Source: Parabacteroides sp. 52 (GTDB lineage: Bacteria > Bacteroidota > Bacteroidia > Bacteroidales > Tannerellaceae). From it: a stretch of DNA of 64,000 bases. A program made the translations under genes and the position numbers. The stretch covers positions 45,609-109,608 of the forward strand of contig NZ_QVMG01000009.1 in assembly GCF_010500925.1 (NCBI RefSeq), written 5' to 3'. Below the pieces are notes generated by a model. It was not told where the DNA came from. It did not search any database and saw only the letters and a list, made by a program, of their open reading frames with translations. Positions 52,017 through 61,317 of the stretch are shown here, one piece after another; position 1 is the stretch's first letter; every line of letters begins with the position of its first letter.

Positions 52017-52831
52017 ACTGACAAAGCTATTATATCCATAGGTGCATGTGTTATTTCCGACCCCAACAAATAGGCTTCGGACGGAACATCTACAGGCAAT
52101 ACCCATTGAAGGTAGACCTGCAAGGTATCCATGATACGTTGACGCACATCGGCCTCAACAAAAAGAAATAACTGATCCTTCTCCTGATTCAAACCCACCT
52201 GTTGCCATACATACAGGATGAAGTACAACATATCTTCCATTTGATCGACACGGAATGAGTTCACAAAGACAGGATGCCCTTTGTCATAACAGACAATATC
52301 TATCTGCTTACGGTGTTGCACGACGTACATGCGGCGCAACACAGACTGGATGCTCTCCCGTTTCCCAAAGAGCAACTGCGGCACCGTATGATGTATAAAC
52401 AGAGGATTGATGAAAGAACGGGAGCAAAACTCGTACACTTCATTCTCTATACCAAAAACCATAACCGCCTGCTCTTCCTTTAATACATAAGAAAGACAAC
52501 GGGTTTCCGGCAAGGAGAAATGAAATGTCAGAAAGTCTTCCTTTCTATTCTCATTAAATAAAGCTTCAGGAACCAGGGTATATTGATCAGAACAAATGAT
52601 GATCTGCAATTGCTTATACGACCAGGTAAGAAAATCATGGGAGAAGAAAAAATCTTTTAAAGAAGAGACATACGAAGTCCCTTTGTCAAACGAGACATTT
52701 CGGTAAAAGAAAGTCCCCGGTTTGCACGGTATATAACCCGAAAAAGAAAGTCCATCCGACTGAAGCCGGATGGACAGTATATATTTTCCAGAATTATCGC
52801 TAGTTAACGTATCAGGCGCACTGATAGTCAT
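52004..52831 (-). CDS. DUF3822 family protein
   Basis: 275 residues, no signal peptide. I recognise the family by its conserved layout (YILSIRLQSDGLSFSGYIP at the start, YVVQHRKQIDIVCYD in the middle) and by its usual position next to rsmD in Bacteroidetes. It may have an actin-like or ASKHA-like fold, but I cannot show this. The function is unknown. It lies 9 bp after the membrane-anchored hypothetical and overlaps rsmD. Confidence 0.75.
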   Translation of the reverse strand: MTISAPDTLTSDNSGKYILSIRLQSDGLSFSGYIPCKPGTFFYRNVSFDKGTSYVSSLKDFFFSHDFLTWSYKQLQIIICSDQYTLVPEALFNENRKEDFLTFHFSLPETRCLSYVLKEEQAVMVFGIENEVYEFCSRSFINPLFIHHTVPQLLFGKRESIQSVLRRMYVVQHRKQIDIVCYDKGHPVFVNSFRVDQMEDMLYFILYVWQQVGLNQEKDQLFLFVEADVRQRIMDTLQVYLQWVLPVDVPSEAYLLGSEITHAPMDIIALSVCGL

Positions 52832-52840
52832 ATACTTAAA

Positions 52841-53476
52841 TTATTCCCAGTTACCCGCGTTATTATTCACTTCTTCCAGAGAACCTACACGCAGACCCGG
52901 ATATTTGCTTTGTTTTTCAGCCTTTTCAATCAGATTGAAACGCAATTGAGCATCCATACCACGCATATAATCGGCAAACTTCACACCACTTTCAAACACT
53001 TTGATTTCATAACCGGATGTCGAAACAAGTGTGGCTGTATCCATAGAGAATTCAATCTTATCACCCGGTACAGCCGGTACATAACGCATATTGTTTACAT
53101 CGTATCCTTTTTCGAACAATGTATCTTTTGCTACAACCCAAATAGTATCACGAACGATTAAACCTTTCTTTACTGCTTCTTGCTCTGTCATCCCTTTTTC
53201 CAACTGCTCATCAGTCAAAACTCCTTCTTTCATGATAAAAGGAAGCTTCGTCTCGTTCAGAAAATTTTCAAGATCAGCGAAAGAGCCTGCGTGTACTTTG
53301 TTAACATTCTTGTACTCTATCTGAGCCTTCCGAATATCAATCAAACGAGCAATGATTGCCTTTTCACGAAGATCTCTTTCTTCGTTAAATTCAATAGGCC
53401 CCATAATGCTCTTATAGCACATGTAAACAAGCAGGATAACTGCTGCAGTCAGTAAGATTTTCAATGTAACTTTCAT
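52841..53476 (-). CDS. Membrane-anchored hypothetical protein
   Basis: 211 residues: one N-terminal membrane helix (about 5-24), a charged helical stretch (RDLREKAIIARLIDIRKAQIEY, written here in part as residues 36-57) and a mixed domain facing the periplasm. It resembles the layout of pilin-like or type II pseudopilin-like assembly proteins only loosely. I do not recognise the family. It is the first of three genes with DUF3822 and rsmD, with a -7 box at 53511. Confidence 0.7.
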   Translation of the reverse strand: MKVTLKILLTAAVILLVYMCYKSIMGPIEFNEERDLREKAIIARLIDIRKAQIEYKNVNKVHAGSFADLENFLNETKLPFIMKEGVLTDEQLEKGMTEQEAVKKGLIVRDTIWVVAKDTLFEKGYDVNNMRYVPAVPGDKIEFSMDTATLVSTSGYEIKVFESGVKFADYMRGMDAQLRFNLIEKAEKQSKYPGLRVGSLEEVNNNAGNWE

Positions 53477-53510
53477 GGTTTGTATTGTTTTTTGTATTTA
53501 TTTCGTTCGG

Positions 53511-53518
53511 CAAATATA
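53511..53518 (-). promoter_or_regulatory. -7 promoter element of the 53476-51480 operon
   Basis: TATATTTG on the minus strand, 34 bp before the ATG at 53476. A weaker TACCTTTA at 53538-53545 may serve the divergent helicase gene. Confidence 0.55.
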
Positions 53519-53568
53519 AAAAGAATATTTAATACGTTACCTTTATCGCGAAAATTATTGCAATCAAA

Positions 53569-54984
53569 ATGATAAATAGTTACTTAGTCGACCAAATCAC
53601 CCGTCATTTCCCGCATTCCCCAACCCCAGATCAATCCCTTGCCATACAAATTATCACGGACTTTCTCTTTTCAGACAAAGTAGATTCCGTTCTTTTATTC
53701 AAAGGATATGCAGGCACGGGAAAGACCTCTCTATTGGGCACCCTGGTAAAAACATGGAATGAACTGAAACAAAAAACAATCTTATTAGCCCCGACGGGAA
53801 GAGCGGCCAAAGTATTCTCCGGTTATGCCGGCCAAAAAGCTTTCACCATCCATAAAAAGATCTACCGCCAGAAGGCATTTTCGAATGAGACGACCGGATT
53901 TCAACCGGCCGACAATTTACACAAAGACACACTGTTTATCGTCGACGAAGCTTCTATGATTGCCAACGATGGATTTGACTCTTTCACGTTTGGCAGTGGA
54001 CGCCTATTGGACGACCTAATCCATTATGTCTATTCCGGGGAAAACTGCCGCCTGATATTAATGGGCGACGTGGCACAATTACCTCCTGTCGGTCAGACAG
54101 AAAGTCCGGCGCTTAACCCCAATGTATTGCAAGGATACAATCTCTCGGTACAGGAGATCACACTGACCCAGATCGTGCGACAGGCCGGAGATTCGGGTAT
54201 CTTGTACAATGCAACCCAACTACGGGAGGCCTTGCGCACCCATACGGTCGAGATATACCCTAAGCTTTCCCTCAAAGGGTTTCAGGACATCCGCAAAGTC
54301 AACGGAGAAGAACTGATCGAAGAGATATCCTCCGCCTATAGCCGGGACGGGATGGAAGAGACGATGATCATCACCCGCAGCAACAAACGTGCCACCTTAT
54401 ACAATAACGGCATTCGCAACCGGATACTCTACCGGGAGGAAGAACTCTCCTCTGGCGACCGCCTGATGGTGGCCAAGAACAACTATTACTGGACTGCGGA
54501 GAATAAAGAAATGGATTTTATTGCCAACGGAGAAATCATTCAAATACTGCGCGTACGCCGCCTAACGGAGCTTTATGGCTTTCGTTTTGCAGACGTTAGT
54601 ATCCGCTTTGCGGACTATGACATGGAAATGGATACAAAAATCCTCCTGGATACCCTGCAGACAGATAGCCCGGCATTGCCAAAGGAACTGAATGACAAAC
54701 TCTTCTTTACCATACTGGAAGACTATGAAGATATACCGACCCGAGCGGGCAAGATGAAGAAGATGAAAACAGATCCTTACTACAATGTGCTTCAGGTAAA
54801 ATATGCCTATGCCATCACTTGCCATAAAGCACAGGGCGGACAATGGATGAATGTATTCCTGGATATCGGATTCATCACCGAAGAGATGTTGGGGGAAGAC
54901 TTTTACCGGTGGCTATATACTGCTTTTACCCGGGCAACGCATCGCCTGTATTTGGTCAATTTGCCCAAGGAATTTGAAGAATAA
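53569..54984 (+). CDS. RecD-like SF1 DNA helicase
   Basis: 471 residues. Walker A GYAGTGKTS (about 46-54), APTGRAAK, Walker B FIVDEASM, GDVAQLPPVG (motif III) and ITCHKAQGGQW plus YTAFTRATHRLYLV (motifs V-VI) are those of superfamily 1B helicases of the RecD2/Dda kind. It is much shorter than RecD proper and lacks the nuclease subunit partners, so it acts alone, likely in recombination or replication restart. Confidence 0.92.
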   Translation: MINSYLVDQITRHFPHSPTPDQSLAIQIITDFLFSDKVDSVLLFKGYAGTGKTSLLGTLVKTWNELKQKTILLAPTGRAAKVFSGYAGQKAFTIHKKIYRQKAFSNETTGFQPADNLHKDTLFIVDEASMIANDGFDSFTFGSGRLLDDLIHYVYSGENCRLILMGDVAQLPPVGQTESPALNPNVLQGYNLSVQEITLTQIVRQAGDSGILYNATQLREALRTHTVEIYPKLSLKGFQDIRKVNGEELIEEISSAYSRDGMEETMIITRSNKRATLYNNGIRNRILYREEELSSGDRLMVAKNNYYWTAENKEMDFIANGEIIQILRVRRLTELYGFRFADVSIRFADYDMEMDTKILLDTLQTDSPALPKELNDKLFFTILEDYEDIPTRAGKMKKMKTDPYYNVLQVKYAYAITCHKAQGGQWMNVFLDIGFITEEMLGEDFYRWLYTAFTRATHRLYLVNLPKEFEE

Positions 54985-55028
54985 GCAATATTTCACAGGC
55001 AAACGATAAAACAATCCTCGGAATTACT

Positions 55029-55036
55029 TACTTTTG
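55029..55036 (+). promoter_or_regulatory. -7 promoter element of the 55080-58001 genes
   Basis: TACTTTTG, 43 bp before the ATG at 55080. Confidence 0.5.
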
Positions 55037-55079
55037 TCGCAATAGAGTAGTCAATTAGTTCGCTCAAACAGAAAGAAAA

Positions 55080-55709
55080 ATGGCAAGTAAAGAAAGAATA
55101 GATTATCTATTATTAGACATACGGGATCTTGAAAAACAAGTCTCCGCTATGCATAATGCTGAAGTTTACCCTGTATCTTTTTTTAGTCAAACCTTTGAAC
55201 TGGCTCATAAGATCCTGACAGACCTTCATCAACTGGAGGCAGATCAACTGGAGTTTTTAAGCCGGCAAATGGAAGAACACAAACAACAGCTGTATACCCT
55301 TCCGACGCCGGAACCAACAGCCCTGCCGGAACGGGAGGAAGAACCGGAACAGCAAATGGAGACTGTACCTGCCATAGCCGGAGAAGAAAGGCCTCTTCAC
55401 ACCGAAGAACCAATAACGGAAACGCCTGTATCTATTACGGATAAAAAGACAACCGCTTTCCTGAATGACCTTTTGGAAAAGAGAAATTTATCCGATTTCC
55501 GAAAAGCATTCAGCTTAAATGATCGCTTCCGTTTCCGACGCGAGCTATTTGACGCAGACGAAGAGCGTATGAACAAAGTAATTGCCGACCTGGACAATAT
55601 CCAGTCCTACGAAGACTCCATGAACTATTTACACCAGGAGCTATCATGGGACATGGAGGATGAAGCAGTTGCCGACTTTATCAAACTACTCGAAAAACGA
55701 TTTTCATAA
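55080..55709 (+). CDS. Conserved hypothetical protein with acidic linker
   Basis: 209 residues, cytoplasmic by composition. A helical N-terminal part (1-75, with coiled-coil character) is followed by a proline- and glutamate-rich linker (about 76-115) and a C-terminal helical domain (about 120-209, with FLNDLLEKRNLSDFRKAFSL). The C-terminal pattern LNDRFRFRRELFD is typical of a Bacteroidales family without assigned function. It heads a run of four genes through the HAD phosphatase; rsmI follows after 3 bp. Confidence 0.75.
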   Translation: MASKERIDYLLLDIRDLEKQVSAMHNAEVYPVSFFSQTFELAHKILTDLHQLEADQLEFLSRQMEEHKQQLYTLPTPEPTALPEREEEPEQQMETVPAIAGEERPLHTEEPITETPVSITDKKTTAFLNDLLEKRNLSDFRKAFSLNDRFRFRRELFDADEERMNKVIADLDNIQSYEDSMNYLHQELSWDMEDEAVADFIKLLEKRFS

Positions 55710-55712
55710 GTT

Positions 55713-56417
55713 ATGGCCAAACTAATCGTAGTACCTACCCCTGTGGGAAACCTGGAAGATATCACTCTCCGGGCCATCCGCGTACTCAAAGAGGCGGATC
55801 TTATTTTAGCCGAGGACACCCGTACCACGGGCTTCCTATTGAAACACTACGATATACAAAACCGGATGCAATCGCATCATAAATTCAACGAACACAAGAC
55901 GGTTGAACAAATAGCCATGCGGATCAAAGCCGGAGAGACAATTGCCTTGGTATCAGATGCCGGCACACCAGCGATCTCCGATCCGGGTTATCTATTGGTT
56001 CACGCATGTGTACGCCAGGGAGTAGAGGTGGAATGCCTTCCCGGGGCAACGGCTTTTGTACCGGCATTGGTCACTTCCGGATTACCCAATGAGAAGTTCT
56101 GTTTTGAAGGTTTCCTCCCACAAAAAAAGGGAAGACAAACCCGGTTACAAAAATTGTCCACAGAGACAAGGACAATGATTTTTTATGAATCGCCTTACCG
56201 GCTTGTCAAAACACTTACTCAACTTGCCGAATATTTCGGATCGGAACGTCCAGCTTCGGTATCCCGAGAGATATCCAAGCTATTCGAAGAGACCAGAAGA
56301 GGCTCCCTGGAAGAATTAGCGGCCCATTTCTCCTTGAACGAACCGAAAGGGGAAATTGTTATTATAGTATCAGGGGCGGAAGAGAAAAAAGAAAAAGGAA
56401 CAAAAACGAATGTTTAA
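55713..56417 (+). CDS. rsmI: 16S rRNA (cytidine1402-2'-O)-methyltransferase
   Basis: 234 residues. VVPTPVGNLEDITLRAI at the start, EDTRTTGFLLKHY, VSDAGTPAISDPG and LPGATAFVPALVTSGLP are the RsmI hallmarks of the tetrapyrrole-methylase fold. It methylates the ribose of C1402, the base also modified by RsmH. It begins 3 bp after the preceding gene. Confidence 0.97.
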   Translation: MAKLIVVPTPVGNLEDITLRAIRVLKEADLILAEDTRTTGFLLKHYDIQNRMQSHHKFNEHKTVEQIAMRIKAGETIALVSDAGTPAISDPGYLLVHACVRQGVEVECLPGATAFVPALVTSGLPNEKFCFEGFLPQKKGRQTRLQKLSTETRTMIFYESPYRLVKTLTQLAEYFGSERPASVSREISKLFEETRRGSLEELAAHFSLNEPKGEIVIIVSGAEEKKEKGTKTNV

Positions 56418-56433
56418 TTAAATAGATGTGGAT

Positions 56434-57306
56434 ATGAAAAAGGTATTAATGATTTGTATAAGTACCGTACTGCTGGCTTCCTGCGTACAGAACTCCAAAG
56501 AGTACAAACAATTGAAAGCAGAAAATGACTCGCTAAAAATCGAGACCGCCCGGAACTCTACCGAACTAAACGAGATGCTCGGCATCCTGAATGATGTAGA
56601 AGTGGATATACAAGCAATCCGTGAAGCAGAGAATTATCTTACCCTGCAACAACAAGCCGGCGGAGAGCTGAATCAAACAAAACGGGAACAGATCAAACAA
56701 AACATGCAACTGATCACCGAGACACTGAAAAGAAATCGACAACAGATCAGTGAACTGGAAGAAAAACTAAAGAAAAGCAACGTCAACTCCCTGTCTTTAC
56801 GTAAAACCATCGAACGCCTGAACTCGGAAATGGATCAGAAAGCCCTGATGATTGCCTCTTTGCAGGAAAATCTGGCAAAGAAGAATATCCGTATCCAGGA
56901 GCTGGATGATATGGTTACTTCTTTAAACGAAGACGTAGAAGTATTGGCTGCCACAACAGCCTTGCAAACAGAAGCGTTAAACAAACAAGACAAAGAGTTG
57001 CACAAAGCGTATTATTGCTTCGGCACCTCAAAAGAATTAAAAGATCAGAACATCCTCACCGGAGGAGGTCTCTTCTCTAAATCCAAAGCATTGGAAGAAG
57101 ACTTCAACCGCGATTATTTCATTTCTATCGATATCCGCGAAGTAAAAGAGATTCCTCTTTTTGCAGGCAAAGCCAAATTGCGTTCTACCCACCCGGAAGG
57201 AACCTATGAATTTGTAAAAGATACGGATGGAAACCTCACGTTAAAGATTACAAACGAAGAATTATTCTGGAGTCTGGGAAGATATCTGGTTATTCAAGTA
57301 GGATAA
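56434..57306 (+). CDS. Coiled-coil lipoprotein
   Basis: 290 residues. Lipoprotein signal with C17 (LLASC), then about 170 residues of long coiled coil (for example LKRNRQQISELEEKLKKS) and a C-terminal globular part (about 195-290, YYCFGTSKELKDQNIL and FISIDIREVKEIPL). It should be anchored to a membrane on the periplasmic side. Its stop overlaps the HAD start by 1 bp (TAATG). I chose the ATG at 56434; a GTG lies 6 bp upstream. I do not recognise a function. Confidence 0.8.
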   Translation: MKKVLMICISTVLLASCVQNSKEYKQLKAENDSLKIETARNSTELNEMLGILNDVEVDIQAIREAENYLTLQQQAGGELNQTKREQIKQNMQLITETLKRNRQQISELEEKLKKSNVNSLSLRKTIERLNSEMDQKALMIASLQENLAKKNIRIQELDDMVTSLNEDVEVLAATTALQTEALNKQDKELHKAYYCFGTSKELKDQNILTGGGLFSKSKALEEDFNRDYFISIDIREVKEIPLFAGKAKLRSTHPEGTYEFVKDTDGNLTLKITNEELFWSLGRYLVIQVG

Positions 57307-58001
57307 TGAAGTACAAGAACCTCTTTATTGATCTGGACGATACCCTTTGGGATACGTACCACAATAACAAAGAATGCCTCGAAGAACTGTATACCGATTA
57401 CCACTGGGAAAAGTATTACGCCTCCTTCGAGGCTTTCTATGCTATCTACATGCCCAACAACGAACTCTTATGGAAGAAATACAGGGAACAGGAAATAGAT
57501 CGTCAAACACTTATCTTCGAACGTTTTCATTACATCCTTTCTCCCATGGGCATCCACGACAGAGAGACCGTACTCTCCATAAACAACGATTTCCTGCAAC
57601 GTACCACAACCAAAACACGCTTAGTTCCGGGAGCCATCGAGCTTCTTGAATATCTTCGCCCCTCTTATCACCTCTTCATTCTATCCAATGGCTTCCGCGA
57701 AGTACAGTTCAAAAAATTAAAGAATGCAGGCTTATCTCCTTATATAGAACGGATGATCCTTTCCGAAGATGCGGGCATACAAAAACCGCACAAAGAAATA
57801 TTCGATTTCGCCCTGAAGAACACCAACTCCCGCCGAAACGAAAGCCTGATGATAGGAGATAGCTGGGAAGCCGATATAGTAGGCGCTTACCACTCCGGCA
57901 TAGACCAAATATGGCTCAATCCCCAAGAGATACCCTCCTCTGCGGAATTCACCCCCACTTTCACCGTCAAGACTTTAAAAGAAATAGAAGGTATTTTGTA
58001 A
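57306..58001 (+). CDS. yjjG: HAD-superfamily nucleotidase, YjjG type
   Basis: 231 residues. The nucleophile motif is FIDLDDTLWDT (aspartates 9 and 11), motif II is LSNGF, motif III is IQKPHKEIF and motif IV is IGDSWEADI. Length and the LDDTLWD variant match YjjG, a noncanonical pyrimidine nucleotidase of the cytoplasm. Substrate specificity is inferred from family only. Confidence 0.85.
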   Translation: MKYKNLFIDLDDTLWDTYHNNKECLEELYTDYHWEKYYASFEAFYAIYMPNNELLWKKYREQEIDRQTLIFERFHYILSPMGIHDRETVLSINNDFLQRTTTKTRLVPGAIELLEYLRPSYHLFILSNGFREVQFKKLKNAGLSPYIERMILSEDAGIQKPHKEIFDFALKNTNSRRNESLMIGDSWEADIVGAYHSGIDQIWLNPQEIPSSAEFTPTFTVKTLKEIEGIL

Positions 58002-58007
58002 TATATC

Positions 58008-58694
58008 TTAATCCCGGCTTCGCCCACTCATGAAAATCAAAATATAATAAAAGAGCGTAGCCAAAGAGCCAATAGCAGCTACGACATATGTATAGGCTGC
58101 TGAACGCAAGGCGTCAACCGCTTTGTCATGTGTTGCCACATTGGTTATACCTGAACGGTTCAGCCAAACCAAAGCACGTTGACTGGCGTTGATCTCCACA
58201 GGCAGAGTAATCAAGCTAAACAATGTCGTGGAAGCAAACAGAACAATACCAAAAAGCAAAAGCTGCGGAAAAGTATTTATCAACAACATCCCTCCCAATA
58301 AAACCCAGGTCATGATATTAGATGAAAAACTAACGATGGGCACCAAGGCTGAACGCATCTTCAATGGAGCATAGGCCGTAGCATGTTGAATCGCATGCCC
58401 ACATTCATGAGCAGCCACTGCCGCTGCTGCAATGCTGTTACTGGCATACACCGACTCACTCAGATTAACCGTTTTGTTTGTAGGATTATAATTATCCGTC
58501 AGATGCCCCCGCGTGGAGATTACCTGTACGTCATAAATCCCATTGTCACGCAACATCTTCTCTGCCACATCCCTTCCTGTCATTCCGTTAGGCAATGGCA
58601 TATGCGAATACTTTTCAAATTTGCGTTGCAAATTGGAAGAAACCAACCAACTCAACAAGGCAACACCAATAAAAATAATCCAATAAATACTCAT
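58008..58694 (-). CDS. Membrane zinc metallopeptidase, YugP family
   Basis: 228 residues. One membrane helix at each side of an HExxH-like motif, HECGH (AAHECGHAIQHATAYAPLK, near residue 96), plus two further helices (about 125-165 and 205-222). The pattern MTGRDVAEKMLRDNGI at the start and NLSESVY before the motif identify the YugP (zinc_metallopeptidase_2) family. The natural substrate is unknown. The gene is convergent with yjjG. Confidence 0.9.
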   Translation of the reverse strand: MSIYWIIFIGVALLSWLVSSNLQRKFEKYSHMPLPNGMTGRDVAEKMLRDNGIYDVQVISTRGHLTDNYNPTNKTVNLSESVYASNSIAAAAVAAHECGHAIQHATAYAPLKMRSALVPIVSFSSNIMTWVLLGGMLLINTFPQLLLFGIVLFASTTLFSLITLPVEINASQRALVWLNRSGITNVATHDKAVDALRSAAYTYVVAAIGSLATLFYYILIFMSGRSRD

Positions 58695-58748
58695 ACTTTT
58701 CTATTTTATATATTCACAAAATCAAAAACAAAAAGCCTGCCAAAGGCA

Positions 58749-58795
58749 AAAATGGCAGAAGACGGTCCTCTTCGAAGGGGGTCTTCTGCCATTTT
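58749..58795. terminator. Intrinsic terminator after purA
   Basis: A perfect 15-bp stem (AAAATGGCAGAAGAC and complement) with a 17-nt loop lies 18 bp beyond the purA stop on the minus strand. Confidence 0.85.
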
Positions 58796-58813
58796 GTATC
58801 TTATTTAGGGTCT

Positions 58814-60085
58814 TTACTCTTCCGTATATCTGACAATTGTTTGTGCCCGGTCCGGTCCTACAGATACAATCTTGATAGGCACACCCAACTCTTCTTCCAA
58901 GAAGGAGATATAAGCATTAAACTCTTCCGGGAACTCATCCTCATTGGTCATTTCTGTCATGTCAGTCTTCCATCCGGGCAGTTCCGCATAGATCGGTCGG
59001 ATAGAATCATCCATTCTATAAGGGAATTCCGTTGTTTCCTCACCGTCTATAAAATAACCGACACAAGCCTTGATTGTTTCAAAAGAGTCTAATACATCAC
59101 TCTTCATCATAATCAACTGGGTTACCCCGTTTAACATGATTGAATATTTAAGAGCCACCAGGTCAATCCAGCCACAACGACGGCGGCGACCGGTAACCGA
59201 TCCAAATTCATGTCCGATCTCACACAGTTTGTCTCCGGTCTCATCAAACAACTCAGTAGGGAATGGGCCACTGCCCACGCGGGTACAATAGGCTTTAAAA
59301 ATACCATATACTTCACCGATGTTGCGGGGAGCCACTCCTAAACCGGTACAACAACCGGCACAAATCGTATTGGAAGAGGTCACAAACGGATAGGATCCGA
59401 AGTCGATATCCAGCATTGTGCCCTGTGCCCCTTCTGCCAAAACAGTTTTTCCTTCTTTCAGGTAGTTATTGATTACGTGTTCACTATCAATCAGGGTAAA
59501 CTCTTTCAGGTATTCAATACCTTCAAACCACTGCTTTTCCAATTCACGTATATCATAGTCATAATGCAGTGACTTCAGGATAGCTTCATGCCTGGCTTTC
59601 GCCGCATCATAGATAGTATCAAAATCATGCAATATATCTCCTACACGTACCCCATTGCGGCTTATCTTATCCGTATAGGTCGGTCCGATTCCTTTTCCTG
59701 TCGTACCTATCTTTCCGGCTCCCTTTGCAGCTTCATAAGCGGCATCCAAGACCCGGTGAGTTGGCAATATCAGGTGGGCTTTCTTTGAGATATAAAGCTT
59801 CTTCTTCAGATCATGTCCGCTGGCAGCCAATGCCTCCGCTTCTTGTTTAAACAAGAGGGGATCCAAGACAACACCATTTCCTATTATATTGATTTTACCA
59901 CCTTGGAAGATACCGGACGGGACAGAACGTAAAATGTATTTCTGTTCATTAAACTCCAATGTGTGTCCTGCATTCGGGCCTCCCTGAAAACGACTGATCA
60001 CATCGTAATTCGGAGTGAGTACATCCACAATTTTACCTTTGCCTTCGTCTCCCCACTGCAATCCTAATAAAACATCTACTTTCAT
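58814..60085 (-). CDS. purA: Adenylosuccinate synthetase
   Basis: 423 residues. GLQWGDEGKGKIVD near the N-terminus is the GTP-binding loop, with GPNAGHTL, GTTGKGIGPTYTDKI and TGRRRRCGWIDLVAL further on. It makes adenylosuccinate from IMP and aspartate with GTP in the adenine pathway. It lies 30 bp after the fur gene on the same strand and is probably transcribed with it. Confidence 0.98.
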   Translation of the reverse strand: MKVDVLLGLQWGDEGKGKIVDVLTPNYDVISRFQGGPNAGHTLEFNEQKYILRSVPSGIFQGGKINIIGNGVVLDPLLFKQEAEALAASGHDLKKKLYISKKAHLILPTHRVLDAAYEAAKGAGKIGTTGKGIGPTYTDKISRNGVRVGDILHDFDTIYDAAKARHEAILKSLHYDYDIRELEKQWFEGIEYLKEFTLIDSEHVINNYLKEGKTVLAEGAQGTMLDIDFGSYPFVTSSNTICAGCCTGLGVAPRNIGEVYGIFKAYCTRVGSGPFPTELFDETGDKLCEIGHEFGSVTGRRRRCGWIDLVALKYSIMLNGVTQLIMMKSDVLDSFETIKACVGYFIDGEETTEFPYRMDDSIRPIYAELPGWKTDMTEMTNEDEFPEEFNAYISFLEEELGVPIKIVSVGPDRAQTIVRYTEE

Positions 60086-60115
60086 TTTTATTATACTATA
60101 TGGCTTATTAATATT

Positions 60116-60577
60116 CTACTTTTTTTGTTGCCGCATTTTGAAAGTGCATTTGCTGCATATGCCATACACATACAAACAATAATACTCCGGAGTAAACCTA
60201 CTTACCTTCAGATTTTTCATATCTGCCTTCAATGCCTGGTCCCTGATCTCACGCACATCTCCGCATTTTGTACAGATCAGATGTTGGTGTGTATCCGCCA
60301 AAACCCGCAACTCGTATTGGACCGACTGAGGGGTTATCTGATGACGAACCACCAAACCGGCTTCTACCAATAAATCAATCGTATTGTACAGGGTCGCTTT
60401 ACTTACATGAAAATTTTGCTCTTCCAACTTTTCATGCAATGTAAATATATCAAAGTGATTGGTTAAAGCACAGATCAACTCCAGTATAGTGTACCGTTCT
60501 TCTGTCTTCCGGAGCTTCTTTTGTTCAAGATAGCCGGTAAACTTTTTACGCATATCACTATAGATCTTTGCTTCCAT
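60116..60577 (-). CDS. Fur-family transcriptional regulator
   Basis: 153 residues. A winged helix-turn-helix domain (about 10-85, with VSKATLYNTIDLLVEAGLV as the recognition region) is followed by a dimerisation domain with two CxxC pairs (CTKCG and CSKC) that bind structural zinc, and a histidine segment THQHLIC. Family members respond to iron, zinc or peroxide. The proximity of oxygen-defence genes elsewhere in the window does not fix the signal. It forms an operon with purA, an unusual pairing. Confidence 0.9.
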   Translation of the reverse strand: MEAKIYSDMRKKFTGYLEQKKLRKTEERYTILELICALTNHFDIFTLHEKLEEQNFHVSKATLYNTIDLLVEAGLVVRHQITPQSVQYELRVLADTHQHLICTKCGDVREIRDQALKADMKNLKVSRFTPEYYCLYVYGICSKCTFKMRQQKK

Positions 60578-60601
60578 ATGGTAGTATCTTCACGCGACTG
60601 A

Positions 60602-60609
60602 CAAAGGTA
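60602..60609 (-). promoter_or_regulatory. -7 promoter element of the fur-purA operon
   Basis: TACCTTTG on the minus strand, 24 bp before the ATG at 60577. Confidence 0.65.
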
Positions 60610-60637
60610 GCGCATTTATTTGAAACACAAAGTGATC

Positions 60638-61300
60638 TTATTGGTAATATTGAAATTCAAATTTTAAATCTTCATAAAACTCCTCTCGCTCCGGAGAACC
60701 GGATAAGGGATAATCGGCGAGAGCCAATAATACGATATCGGCCTGCTCCGACGACTGCCGCCCATAATATTTCAGGGCAAGCAAAGAAGCCCGTTGGGAA
60801 CGGGACAAACCGACATCCATCACCTCTTTCGCCCGACGCATAAATAAAGGCATATACTCCTGGCGCAAACAAAAGCCTTTCATATACAGACGAGCCAACA
60901 GGAGGAAGCCCATCACCACAAAGAATTCTTCCTCCCGGCAGATCCATTTCATGGCCAATTCCTCCGCAAAAGGCAATTCCTGCAGGAGGTTCATACAAAG
61001 CTGCTCCGCAATCTCCTGCTGCTTCACTCCGGCGGCCCACAACTCCGCCTGCTCCACTGTAAACGAATCAAGAGGCTGCAACAATGTCGCCAGGATCTTC
61101 ATTTCCCGAACATCTTCCTGCCAAAGTGCTTCCGCCAAAGCGGCATCCTTTGTATACCTTTGGGCAATCTCTCTGATTTTAGGCAGAGAGACTCCAAAGT
61201 TCAATTTATAAACCGCTCCCTTTTCCCGCATACTCTGGGATACGATCCCATTCATACTCAGCCTAAACTGCGTGCGGATATCCTTGAGTGTATTATGCAT
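60638..61300 (-). CDS. DNA alkylation repair protein, AlkD-like
   Basis: 220 residues, all helical. The pattern FGVSLPKIREIAQRY, LWQEDVREMKILATLL and LAMKWICREEEFFVVMGFLLLARL matches the HEAT-like repeats of AlkD-type glycosylases (DNA_alkylation family). Such proteins remove bulky or alkylated bases. Key catalytic residues cannot be checked by eye. The start at 61300 lies 17 bp after the stop of the peptidase gene; a TTG further upstream is not needed. Confidence 0.75.
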   Translation of the reverse strand: MHNTLKDIRTQFRLSMNGIVSQSMREKGAVYKLNFGVSLPKIREIAQRYTKDAALAEALWQEDVREMKILATLLQPLDSFTVEQAELWAAGVKQQEIAEQLCMNLLQELPFAEELAMKWICREEEFFVVMGFLLLARLYMKGFCLRQEYMPLFMRRAKEVMDVGLSRSQRASLLALKYYGRQSSEQADIVLLALADYPLSGSPEREEFYEDLKFEFQYYQ

Positions 61301-61317
61301 AAAACAATATCCGGGGA

